Position numbers and translations under genes: made by a program
Shown: positions 38,520 through 45,935 of the stretch, in pieces
Layout of the letters: every line of letters starts with the position of its first letter
Numbering within the stretch: position 1 is the stretch's first letter
Source of the DNA: Cryptosporangium arvum DSM 44712
Lineage (GTDB): Bacteria > Actinomycetota > Actinomycetes > Mycobacteriales > Cryptosporangiaceae
Reading direction: 5' to 3'
NCBI RefSeq assembly: GCF_000585375.1
Contig: NZ_KK073874.1
Location: 6,850,894 to 6,914,893, forward strand
DNA length: 64,000 bases
The notes under the pieces: generated by a model
What the model saw: only the letters and a program-made list of their open reading frames with translations
What the model was told of the DNA's origin: nothing
The model's database searches: none

Positions 38520-38999
38520 TCAGGCCTTCCCCAGCTCGGCGGCCAGCAGCGCGACGGCCTCGGCGACCGTCGCGGCCCGGATCGCGGCCCGGTCCCCGGT
38601 GAGCCGCAGCGCCCGGGTGACGGCCCCGGACGGACCCGTCACGCCCACGAACACGGTCCCGGCCGGCTTGCCGTCCTGCGGGTCGGGGCCGGCCACACCG
38701 GTCGTGCCGATTCCCCAGTCCGCGCCGCAGCGGCGGCGGGCGCCCCCGGCGAGCGCGGCGGCGACCTCGGCGGCGACCGGGCCGAGCCGGTCCAGCAGCG
38801 CCTGGTCGACGCCGACGAGCGTCGCTTTGAGATCGGTGGCGTACGCGACGACGCCGCCGCGGAACACCCGGGACGCGCCCGGCACGTCGACCAGGTGCGC
38901 GGCGAGCAGCCCGCCGGTGAGCGACTCCGCGGTCGCCAGCGTCTCCCCCCGCGCGCGCAGCGCCGCCAGCACACCGGCCGCGGTCGGCTCGGTGCTCAC
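38520..38999 (-). CDS. cinA: CinA-family nicotinamide-nucleotide amidohydrolase (C-terminal domain only)
   Basis: The 159-residue protein matches only the C-terminal deamidase domain of CinA: ATAESLTGGLLAAHLVDVPGASRVFRGGVVAYA, GIGTTGVAGPDP and GKPAGTVFVGV. This domain converts NMN to nicotinate mononucleotide in NAD recycling. The N-terminal molybdopterin-like domain of full CinA is absent, as is normal in actinobacteria. GTG 38999 overlaps the pgsA stop as GTGA. Confidence 0.92.
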   Translation of the reverse strand: MSTEPTAAGVLAALRARGETLATAESLTGGLLAAHLVDVPGASRVFRGGVVAYATDLKATLVGVDQALLDRLGPVAAEVAAALAGGARRRCGADWGIGTTGVAGPDPQDGKPAGTVFVGVTGPSGAVTRALRLTGDRAAIRAATVAEAVALLAAELGKA

Positions 39000-39613
39000 C
39001 GCTCCCGTCCGGTGCGGCGCAGCGTCAGCGCGCGGACGACGTAATCCGCTCCGGTCACGACGGTCGCGAGCACCGCCGCTCCCATCACGACGGACCCGAC
39101 GTGGTCGATCGGATCCGGGATCGGGCAGAGGTACCAGATGATCGCGATGATCTGGAGCAGCGTCTTGAGCTTCCCGCCGCGGCTGGCCGCGATCACGCCG
39201 TGCCGCATGACCCAGAACCGCAGCGCGGTGACGCCGAGCTCGCGGACGATGATCACCACGGTGACCCACCACGGCAGCAGGTCGTAGGCCGAGAGCCCGA
39301 TCAGCGCCGCACCGGTGAGCGCCTTGTCGGCGATCGGGTCGGCGACCGCGCCGAACGGCGTCACCAGGTCGTGGGCGCGGGCGATCCGGCCGTCCCAGTA
39401 GTCGGTGATCGACGCGATCGCGAACAACGTCGCCGACGTCCACAGCCACCCGGTGTGCGTGCCGTCCGAGACGATCAGCGCGGCGACGAACACCGGCACG
39501 AGCACGATCCGCAGTGCGGTGAGCACGTTAGCCGCGTTCAGCAGGGGCGCCTGCTTCTTGGGGACGTCCTCGGAAGGCATTGGCGACTCAGCGCCGGCCG
39601 CCACGCCGCTCAT
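38996..39613 (-). CDS. pgsA: CDP-diacylglycerol-glycerol-3-phosphate 3-phosphatidyltransferase
   Basis: PgsA makes phosphatidylglycerophosphate for phosphatidylglycerol and cardiolipin. The CDP-alcohol phosphotransferase motif is complete: D-G-RIAR-x8-G-x3-D-x3-D in [20 protein letters not shown] and ADPIAD. About six membrane helices span 205 residues. ATG 39613 overlaps the rimO stop as ATGA; an internal ATG (MPSEDV) is possible. It is coupled to cinA downstream. Confidence 0.93.
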   Translation of the reverse strand: MSGVAAGAESPMPSEDVPKKQAPLLNAANVLTALRIVLVPVFVAALIVSDGTHTGWLWTSATLFAIASITDYWDGRIARAHDLVTPFGAVADPIADKALTGAALIGLSAYDLLPWWVTVVIIVRELGVTALRFWVMRHGVIAASRGGKLKTLLQIIAIIWYLCPIPDPIDHVGSVVMGAAVLATVVTGADYVVRALTLRRTGRER

Positions 39614-41106
39614 CCGCCAGAGCCGACGGGCGCGAGGGCCCGCGCGAGGAGCTCCGGCTCGACGCCGACCCGGTCGACGACGCCGAGCACCTCGGCCTCC
39701 AGATCGACCCCGAGGCTGCCGGTGACCCGCGCGCGCACCAGGTCGCCGACGGCGGGACGGCCGAGCACCGGACACTCGCCGTGCAGCGTCACCGACCCGT
39801 CGACCTCGGGCGCCTGGTGTTCCCCGCGCCCTTCCGCGACACCGTCGTCGCCCACCGATTCGACGAGCACCTCGACGATCGTGCCGTGCCGTTCCTCGGC
39901 GCGTTGCGCGGTGAGCTCCTCGGCGAGCCGCGAGATCCGGTCGAACCGGCGGTCGATCGTGTCGCGGCGCACCTTGCCGGTCAGCGTCGCGGCCTCGGTG
40001 CCGTCCTCGTCGGAGTAGCCGAACACGCCGATCGCGTCGAGCCGCGCCGCGGTCAGGAACCGGGCCAGCTCGGCGACGTCGGCCTTGGTCTCGCCGGGGA
40101 ACCCGACGATGAAGTTCGAGCGCACCCCGGCCTCGGGCGCCAGCCGGCGCGCGGTCGCCAGCAGCTCCAGGAAGCGCTCGGTGGAGCCGAAACGGCGCAT
40201 CCGGCGCAGCACCGGCTCGCTGGAGTGCTGGAACGACAGGTCGAAGTAGGGGACGACGCCGGGCGTGGTGGCGATGACCTCGATCAGCGACGGCCGGGTC
40301 TCGGCCGGCTGCAGGTAGGACACCCGGACGCGGACGATGCCGGGCACCGCCGCCAGCTCGGGGAGCAGGGCCTCCAGCAGCCGGGGGTCGCCGAGGTCCT
40401 TGCCGTAGGACGAGGAGTTCTCGCTGACCAGCACGAGCTCGCGGACGCCCTGCGAGGCCAGCCACCGGGCTTCCTCGACGATCTCGGTGGGGCGCCGGGA
40501 GACGAACGCGCCGCGGAAGGACGGGATCGCGCAGAACGCGCACCGCCGGTCGCACCCGCTGGCCAGCTTGAGCGGCGCCACCGGGCCACCCTCGAGCCGG
40601 CGACGCAGGACGCGCGGGCCGCTCGCCGGGGCCAGGCCGGCCGGGAGTTCGGCGTGCCCGGGGACGGCGACGTCGGCCGCCGAGCGCTCCACCGGGCTGA
40701 TCGGCAGCAGCGTGCGCCGGTCGCGCGGGGTGTGGGCGGTGAGTTCCTCGCCGGCCAGCACGCGGTCGAGCCGGTCGGAGATCGACGCGTAGTCGTCGAA
40801 GCCCAGCACGGCGTCGGCCTCCGGCAGCGCGGTGGCCAGCTCGTTGCCGTACCGCTCGGCCATGCACCCGGCCGCGACGACCTTGGCACCGCCGTCGGAC
40901 GCGGCGAGCAGCGTGTCGACCGAGTCCTTCTTGGCTTGCTCGACGAACCCGCAGGTGTTGACGAGGACGACGTCGGCATCCGAGGCGTCGACCAGTTCCC
41001 AGCCGTCACCGGCCAGGCGACCGGCGAGCTCTTCGGAGTCGACCTCGTTGCGCGCGCATCCCAGCGTGACGAGAGCGACCCGGCGGTCGCCGGCATTCCG
41101 AGGCAT
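39610..41106 (-). CDS. rimO: ribosomal protein S12 methylthiotransferase
   Basis: RimO is a radical SAM enzyme that methylthiolates the conserved Asp of ribosomal protein S12. It shows the N-terminal UPF0004 cysteines ([26 protein letters not shown]), the radical SAM motif CDRRCAFC, and a C-terminal TRAM domain. [10 protein letters not shown] and [17 protein letters not shown] distinguish it from MiaB. It is 498 residues and the first gene of the rimO-pgsA-cinA unit; the 196 bp upstream separate it from a divergent regulator gene. Confidence 0.95.
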   Translation of the reverse strand: MPRNAGDRRVALVTLGCARNEVDSEELAGRLAGDGWELVDASDADVVLVNTCGFVEQAKKDSVDTLLAASDGGAKVVAAGCMAERYGNELATALPEADAVLGFDDYASISDRLDRVLAGEELTAHTPRDRRTLLPISPVERSAADVAVPGHAELPAGLAPASGPRVLRRRLEGGPVAPLKLASGCDRRCAFCAIPSFRGAFVSRRPTEIVEEARWLASQGVRELVLVSENSSSYGKDLGDPRLLEALLPELAAVPGIVRVRVSYLQPAETRPSLIEVIATTPGVVPYFDLSFQHSSEPVLRRMRRFGSTERFLELLATARRLAPEAGVRSNFIVGFPGETKADVAELARFLTAARLDAIGVFGYSDEDGTEAATLTGKVRRDTIDRRFDRISRLAEELTAQRAEERHGTIVEVLVESVGDDGVAEGRGEHQAPEVDGSVTLHGECPVLGRPAVGDLVRARVTGSLGVDLEAEVLGVVDRVGVEPELLARALAPVGSGG

Positions 41107-41224
41107 GCGGCGAGCCTACCGGCCGATGCTGGGTTCGCCCGCCGGACCGGGACCCTCGCACCCGGGTCCAGCGGAACCCGAAGGGGGCGAAGGTGACACA
41201 TTCGACGGGATGAATTGCCATAAA

Positions 41225-41233
41225 CCGGATACA
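41225..41233. promoter_or_regulatory. CCGGATACA motif upstream of the XRE gene
   Basis: This 9-mer occurs in inverted orientation (TGTATCCGG) at 44991-44999 in the NDK/eIF2B intergenic region. It lies about 70 nt before the XRE start. Shared sequence between a regulator promoter and a nearby divergent promoter suggests an operator. Confidence 0.4.
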
Positions 41234-41302
41234 CGTCGCCGCCTGACGCTCGTACGGCTTACAGTGTGTGGAGTAAGTCCACGCACTCAGTGAGGTGCGC
41301 AC

Positions 41303-42343
41303 ATGGACCATGACGTCACGACTACCCCGGTGACGCAGGTGACAGCGGCGATGGATGCGTTTCGCACGGAGCTGACGAGGCGTCGTGTCGATGCCGGTTT
41401 ATCGAAGAAGGCGCTCGCCCGACGGATGTCGTTCGATCCGTCGTACGTCAGCCACATCGAGAGCGGGCGGCACCGCCCCACCGAGGATTTCGCGCGCCGC
41501 GCGGACGACGTCCTCGGGCTCGGCGGGCGGCTGTTGGCGCTCTGGCGGGAGTACGACCGCACCCGGCAGAACGCGGCCGCCGGCGCGGCCGTGCCGGTGT
41601 CGGTCACCGCGGACCCGTCCTCCGATCTCGTGGTCGAGCGCGAAGAGGCCTCGCTGCGGTTCGACGGCCGGGACTACGTGATGACGATCCGTCGTCACCT
41701 GCACAACGTGGGCAGCAAGCCGGTGACGCTGTACTGGATCAAGATCAGCAGCGACGACCAGTCCGACGCGCCGCTCACCTGGGACACGATCGACCTGCGC
41801 GCGGTGTGCGAGGGCGAGCCGATGGACTGGCGGGTGACGAACGACCAGCCGTTCGCCAAGCAGGTCTGGCTCCAGTTCCGCAACGGCGACTACGAGTTCC
41901 CGCTCTACCCGGGCGCACGCACCTGGATCGAGTACTCGTACACGGTGCCGGAGAGCATCTGGGGCCGCTGGTTCCAGCGCGCGATCCGGCTGCCCACCCG
42001 GTACCTCTCGGTGCGGCTCACGTTCCCGGCCCACCTCGAGCCGCGGGTGTGGGGCACCGAGACCTCGATGACCGCCGACGGGTCGCCGCTGGGCGTCACG
42101 CCGCAGGTGACGCACACCACCGAGGGTGAAGTCGAGTGGTTCTGGGAGGTTCCGCAGCCCCAGCTGAACGCGCGGTACCGCCTGCTCTGGCAGTTCCAGA
42201 ACGGGCCGGGCGCCGGCCTGCGGTCGGGTCGCGCGACCGATCGGGCCGAGCGGTCGGAGCGCGGCGAGCGCCCCGACCACTCCGGAAGATCAGGCACCCG
42301 ACGCTCAACCCTGAACCGGCGACGGCCGGCCGTGCTGCAGTGA
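41303..42343 (+). CDS. XRE-family helix-turn-helix protein with C-terminal beta-rich domain
   Basis: Residues about 15-75 are an XRE DNA-binding domain (AGLSKKALARRMSFDPSYVSHIESGRHRP). Residues about 105-305 form a Trp/Tyr-rich beta domain (FDGRDYVMTIRRHLHNVGSKPVTLYWIKIS, PLYPGARTWIEYSYTVPESIWGRWFQ) found in uncharacterized actinobacterial regulators. The last 40 residues are Arg-rich and disordered. ATG 41303 has GAGG 7 nt upstream. Its 3' end overlaps the HAD gene by 39 bp, tail to tail. It is the likely regulator of the following cassette. Confidence 0.85.
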   Translation: MDHDVTTTPVTQVTAAMDAFRTELTRRRVDAGLSKKALARRMSFDPSYVSHIESGRHRPTEDFARRADDVLGLGGRLLALWREYDRTRQNAAAGAAVPVSVTADPSSDLVVEREEASLRFDGRDYVMTIRRHLHNVGSKPVTLYWIKISSDDQSDAPLTWDTIDLRAVCEGEPMDWRVTNDQPFAKQVWLQFRNGDYEFPLYPGARTWIEYSYTVPESIWGRWFQRAIRLPTRYLSVRLTFPAHLEPRVWGTETSMTADGSPLGVTPQVTHTTEGEVEWFWEVPQPQLNARYRLLWQFQNGPGAGLRSGRATDRAERSERGERPDHSGRSGTRRSTLNRRRPAVLQ

Positions 42344-43015
42344 TCGCAGGAGGTCGAGGTCGACCTCCGCGATCCCGCCCACGGTGAGGCACTCCCCCGT
42401 CACCGGTGTCACCACGACGACCCGGCAGCCGGCGGCCAGCGCGCTGGCCGCGCCGATCGCCGAGTCCTCCACGACCGCGCACTCGCCGGGCGCGACGCCC
42501 AGTGCGTCGGCCGCGCACAGATAGGGCTCCGCGCTGGGCTTGGGCGTCAGCACGTCGTCGCCGGAGACGATGACGTCGAACCGGCGCCGGTCGGCCTCGG
42601 CCAGCGCGGCGTCGACGTGGTCCCGGCTCGACGAGGTCACCAGACCGGTCCGCAGGCCGGAGCGCCGGACCGTGCGGACGAGCTCGCGCGCACCCTCGAA
42701 CCAGCGCGGTGGCGTCACGCTCAGGAGCGTCAGCACGCGGTTGTGCACCCAGCGCAGGTTGTCGGGAAGGTCGTCGTCGGGCAGGCCCAGCGCCTCGTGG
42801 GCGATCACCATCGCTTCGGCGGCGGCGAGCCCGATGCTGCGGACGAAGAACTCGGACGGCAGCCGGCCGCCGTAGGCGGTGGCTAACTCGATCATGGCCT
42901 GGTCCCAGACACCGTCACTCGCGACCAGCGTGCCGTCCATGTCGAACAGCACCGCCCGCAGGGGTAACGGGTTGTCTTCTTGTGGGCTCTCATCACTTCC
43001 CGGCAAGTGCGACAC
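42305..43015 (-). CDS. HAD-superfamily phosphatase (beta-phosphoglucomutase-like)
   Basis: This is a 236-residue HAD hydrolase of subfamily I. Motif I is FDMDGTLVAS with both Asp nucleophile and acid/base, motif II is VTSSS, motif III Lys is in LTPKPSAEPYL, and motif IV is VVEDSAIG. The cap domain lies between motifs I and II. Such enzymes dephosphorylate sugar phosphates or nucleotides; the substrate cannot be fixed. GTG at 43015. It is divergent from the peptide deformylase gene. Confidence 0.9.
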   Translation of the reverse strand: MSHLPGSDESPQEDNPLPLRAVLFDMDGTLVASDGVWDQAMIELATAYGGRLPSEFFVRSIGLAAAEAMVIAHEALGLPDDDLPDNLRWVHNRVLTLLSVTPPRWFEGARELVRTVRRSGLRTGLVTSSSRDHVDAALAEADRRRFDVIVSGDDVLTPKPSAEPYLCAADALGVAPGECAVVEDSAIGAASALAAGCRVVVVTPVTGECLTVGGIAEVDLDLLRSLQHGRPSPVQG

Positions 43016-43080
43016 ACCCCAGAGTGAGTTGACTCCGGGCGAGTCGCAATCGATCCGGCGTCCGCGACGGATGAGTGAGC

Positions 43081-43220
43081 ATGAGAATCACACCTCGCGA
43101 TCAGCGATTCAGCGGCGTTTTCCTCCCATGTGGACGCGACCGGCGGCGGGACGGCGCGCGCTGATCGCGCCCGCTAGTGTGTCGAAGTCTCATGAGCCTC
43201 TGCTGTCCCATGAGAATCAC
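43081..43220. repeat. direct repeat ATGAGAATCAC between HAD and deformylase genes
   Basis: The 11-mer ATGAGAATCAC occurs at 43081-43091 and 43210-43220, and CATGAG also at 43191-43196. All lie in the divergent intergenic region upstream of the deformylase gene and may be regulator sites. Confidence 0.4.
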
Positions 43221-43267
43221 TCTTCTCGGCGTTCCGGGCCGCCCGGGAGCCCTTACCGCCCCGCCTG

Positions 43268-43945
43268 ATGCCGTGGAGCCGTCCGGACATGTCGCTACCC
43301 CCTGCTGTTCCCGTCACCGACGCCCCCGGCGGCGGCTCCGGCTCGCCCGCCTCCCGTCCGGCGGCCGTGCCGGCCGGACCGTCGAGCACCCTCATGCGGC
43401 AGCTGGGGATCGCACAGCTGGGCGAGGAGCCGATGCTCCACACGATCGCGGCCCCGTTCGCGCTGCCGGCCGAGGCCGGAGCGGCCAGGACCGTCATCCG
43501 GGCGCTGCACGAGCACCTCGGCGCGATCCGGCAGGTGCACGCGTTCAGCAAGGGCACCGGGCTCGCCGCGCCGCAGATCCGGATCGACCGCAGGGCCACC
43601 GTGGTGATCGACCCGGACGGCAAGCGGATCGAGCTGATCAACCCGCGGCTGATCGGCGAGTCGGCGGAGGTCGACGAGCCGAAGTTCGAGGGGTGCCTGA
43701 GCTTCTTCGACGCCAGGGGCCGGCTGGCGCGGCCGCTGTCGATCACGGTGGAGCACCAGCGCTACGACGGTTTGTCGCTGGTCAGCGTCTTCACCGAGAG
43801 CGTCGCCCGGCTGGTGCTGCACGAGATCGATCACCTCGACGGCAAGCTCTACACCGACCGGATGGACGCCACCGAGCACCTGATCGCGGCCAGCGACTAC
43901 CGCGGCACCGGGCACCGCTGGGACTACGGCAACTCCGGCGGGTGA
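43268..43945 (+). CDS. def: peptide deformylase
   Basis: All three catalytic motifs are intact: GTGLAAPQ (96-103), EGCLS with metal ligand Cys143, and HEIDH with ligands His185 and His189 and catalytic Glu186. Deformylases remove the formyl group from nascent N-formylmethionine. At 225 residues it has about 45 extra N-terminal residues rich in Pro and Gly; ATG 43289 is an alternative start. It is not next to fmt, so it may be an accessory deformylase. The 3' end overlaps the NDK-like gene by 22 bp. Confidence 0.85.
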   Translation: MPWSRPDMSLPPAVPVTDAPGGGSGSPASRPAAVPAGPSSTLMRQLGIAQLGEEPMLHTIAAPFALPAEAGAARTVIRALHEHLGAIRQVHAFSKGTGLAAPQIRIDRRATVVIDPDGKRIELINPRLIGESAEVDEPKFEGCLSFFDARGRLARPLSITVEHQRYDGLSLVSVFTESVARLVLHEIDHLDGKLYTDRMDATEHLIAASDYRGTGHRWDYGNSGG

Positions 43946-44886
43946 GCGGACCCGTCCGGCAGGAGCGGGGCGACCCCGGCCAGTGTCGGCACCAGGAGAG
44001 AGGTGCCGAGCACGATCCGTTCCCAGTCCCCCAGGGTGACGCCCGACCGCTCGGCCGCGCGTGAGACCGCGGACCAGGACACGTCCTCACCCGCACCGAG
44101 CCGGGTGAGACAGGTGTGCAGCTCGCTCGCCCCGGCGGCCCGGGCGAGCACCTGCTCGACGGTGCCCGACAGCGTCAGGTCGAGCGGCTCCTGGGCCGCC
44201 TCGAGCGCGTGTGCCAACGCGAACGCCTCACGCCAGGCGTCCGCACCGTCGGCGAGCGCCGCGTAGAGCGCGCTCCGCTCCTCGGCCGGGAAGCAGATCC
44301 CGATCTCGCGGACCAGGTCCGCCGGTTCGTCCGCACTGTGGACCAGGTTCAGCTGCTGGTTCAGGGTGCCCAGCGCGTACCGCAGCTGACCGGGGCGGCA
44401 GCGCAGCGGGTCGGACCCACCTTTGGCGTGGGTGAGCTCCGTGCACGCCCATTCCGGGGATTCACCGGCGATACGGAGAATGAGTACGAGTGAATCCGTT
44501 GCCGTCATGTAGCAGTCGGCCATTTCCCGGCGATCGCGGGTCGCGGTGTTCCACTGATATTGCCACAGTGCGCGCACGGCCCACCGGTTCACCCGGAATC
44601 GGCGCGCGTGCACGACCTCCCACCCCTCCGCGGAGAGCCATTTGAGCGCCGCGCTCAATTGACGCCTGACCACCGCGTCCGGCTTGAGCAGGAGAAAAGC
44701 GTGACGCTCCGCAATTTCCTCGGCCCGGGAATTGCAGACCCCGACGAGGTCCTCCCAGGAATCCCGGAAATAGGTGTCGACGGAATAGAGTTGTTGCTTG
44801 GCGGCCGAACGGGTGAGGAGTGACGAAACGCGTTCAGGCGGAAAGACGTGCTCGGGGAGAAATACCGATGGGTGCGGAACGGCCAC
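43924..44886 (-). CDS. NDK-like protein with extra C-terminal domain
   Basis: Residues about 60-200 are related to nucleoside diphosphate kinase. The expected residues are present: Lys68 in LLLKPDA, Arg169 in RPGQLRYALG, Asn180 and the phospho-acceptor His183 in NLVHSADEP; the usual Thr of GPTxP is Ser (GGSDP). A leader of about 55 residues and a helical C-terminal domain of about 120 residues are additional, making 320 residues against about 140 for standard NDK. GTG 44886 has GGAGGAA 5 nt upstream. Composition is noticeably less GC-rich than the housekeeping genes. It is divergent from the eIF2B-like gene. Confidence 0.75.
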   Translation of the reverse strand: MAVPHPSVFLPEHVFPPERVSSLLTRSAAKQQLYSVDTYFRDSWEDLVGVCNSRAEEIAERHAFLLLKPDAVVRRQLSAALKWLSAEGWEVVHARRFRVNRWAVRALWQYQWNTATRDRREMADCYMTATDSLVLILRIAGESPEWACTELTHAKGGSDPLRCRPGQLRYALGTLNQQLNLVHSADEPADLVREIGICFPAEERSALYAALADGADAWREAFALAHALEAAQEPLDLTLSGTVEQVLARAAGASELHTCLTRLGAGEDVSWSAVSRAAERSGVTLGDWERIVLGTSLLVPTLAGVAPLLPDGSAHPPELP

Positions 44887-44990
44887 TAGATTCCTCCAGG
44901 CGGTAGGCGTGCCGATGCCGGCCGAACCTCGTCGCTCTGGCGCCGGGCGCCAGCCTCACACACCGGATCGGTCTCCGCGCTTTCCGTCAA

Positions 44991-45130
44991 TGTATCCGGT
45001 CAGCCAGGGCCGATCCCAGCGGTGGATACTCCCGTGACGAATAGTCACGACAGTTCCTGCCGTGGATTCGACACCGCTCCGATCCGTCGCAACCAGCGCT
45101 CGTATCATCGCGATACGTCGAGGTATCCGG
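44991..45130. promoter_or_regulatory. GTATCC motif cluster and palindrome between NDK-like and eIF2B-like genes
   Basis: TGTATCCGG (44991-44999), GGATAC (45024-45029), the palindrome CGTATC-atcgc-GATACG (45101-45117) and GTATCCGG (45123-45130) cluster here. The first is the inverse of the 9-mer upstream of the XRE gene. These are candidate operators for both divergent genes. Confidence 0.45.
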
Positions 45131-45159
45131 GCAGGGGTTCGTGCGTGCCCGAGAGGTCA

Positions 45160-45187
45160 TTGCGTAATTGTCGACGCCGGGTATTTT
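45160..45187 (+). promoter_or_regulatory. probable promoter of the eIF2B-like gene
   Basis: TTGCGT (45160-45165), a 16-bp spacer and TATTTT (45182-45187) form a plausible -35/-10 pair, 11 nt before the small leader frame. Confidence 0.4.
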
Positions 45188-45198
45188 GGTGGCGCACA

Positions 45199-45228
45199 AT
45201 GAACGATCAAGAAAGGCCCCTCGGGTGA
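45199..45228 (+). CDS. possible 9-residue leader peptide
   Basis: ATG at 45199 opens a short frame MNDQERPLG whose TGA overlaps the GTG start of the eIF2B-like gene as GTGA. GGTGG lies 6-7 nt upstream. Such an overlap would couple translation. It could also be chance. Confidence 0.3.
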   Translation: MNDQERPLG

Positions 45229-45932
45229 CCGACTCCAGAATTCCGCCGTCCCTCGTCGACCTGATATCCGTCCGGGGCGTCGGCTGTACCGGCGTTACCG
45301 GGATGGCCATCGAGGTGTTGAAGAAACTTACCGACGAGCCGGATCGCGTCACCGAATGCGTGCGTTTCCTACGTCGGGAATTGAGTGGATACGCCAGCCT
45401 TTGGCACCTGGAGCGGGCCCTCGCGTCCGGTGCTCCGGCGGCGACGCTGGAGGCCTTCGGCGACCGCCTGGAACTCGACGCCCGCACCGCGATCGAGACG
45501 GCCCACGCGCTCCTTCGTGACCGCGAGGGTGGCTTCGTGACGGCGCCGAGCAGCAGCCTGACCCGGCGGGTGCTCGCCGAACTCGGCGCCGACACCGCGA
45601 CCGGGGCCGGTGGTTCCGACTCCGGAGTCGGAACCACCGGAGTCGGGGCCACCGGAGTCGGGGCCACCGGCCTGTGCGGAGCCGACGCCGTGGGGCCCAC
45701 CGAGATCCTCAACATCGTCAGCACGCGTGAACTGGCCCAGCGGCTGCCCACGGTCGTCGTCACGACGCCGGACCGGCTGGTCCCCGGCGTCGTCTTCGAG
45801 ACGCTGGGGTCGCCCCTGTTCGAGCGCATCCCCCTGTCGATGTTCGAAGCCGTGGTCGTCGGTGGCCAGGTGCTCACCCCGGCCGAGGCCGGCGCCAGGG
45901 CGGCCGCGCTGGCGGCCGCGCACCCGGCGTGA
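45225..45932 (+). CDS. eIF2B-like protein (sugar-phosphate isomerase superfamily)
   Basis: The 235-residue product resembles the eIF2B alpha/beta/delta and MtnA family: FVTAPSSSLTRRVLAEL, GADAVGPTEILNIVSTRELAQ, VVVTTPDRLVPG and IPLSMFEAVVVGGQVLTPAE. The Asp of the GAD motif is kept, but the region where MtnA-type isomerases have a catalytic Cys reads TAPSSS, so isomerase activity is doubtful. It is shorter than usual (300 or more) and has a GVGATGVGATG repeat insertion at 45600-45680. GTG 45225 has AAAGG 8 nt upstream. Early codons are less GC-rich than average. Confidence 0.7.
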   Translation: MTDSRIPPSLVDLISVRGVGCTGVTGMAIEVLKKLTDEPDRVTECVRFLRRELSGYASLWHLERALASGAPAATLEAFGDRLELDARTAIETAHALLRDREGGFVTAPSSSLTRRVLAELGADTATGAGGSDSGVGTTGVGATGVGATGLCGADAVGPTEILNIVSTRELAQRLPTVVVTTPDRLVPGVVFETLGSPLFERIPLSMFEAVVVGGQVLTPAEAGARAAALAAAHPA

Positions 45933-45935
45933 CAC

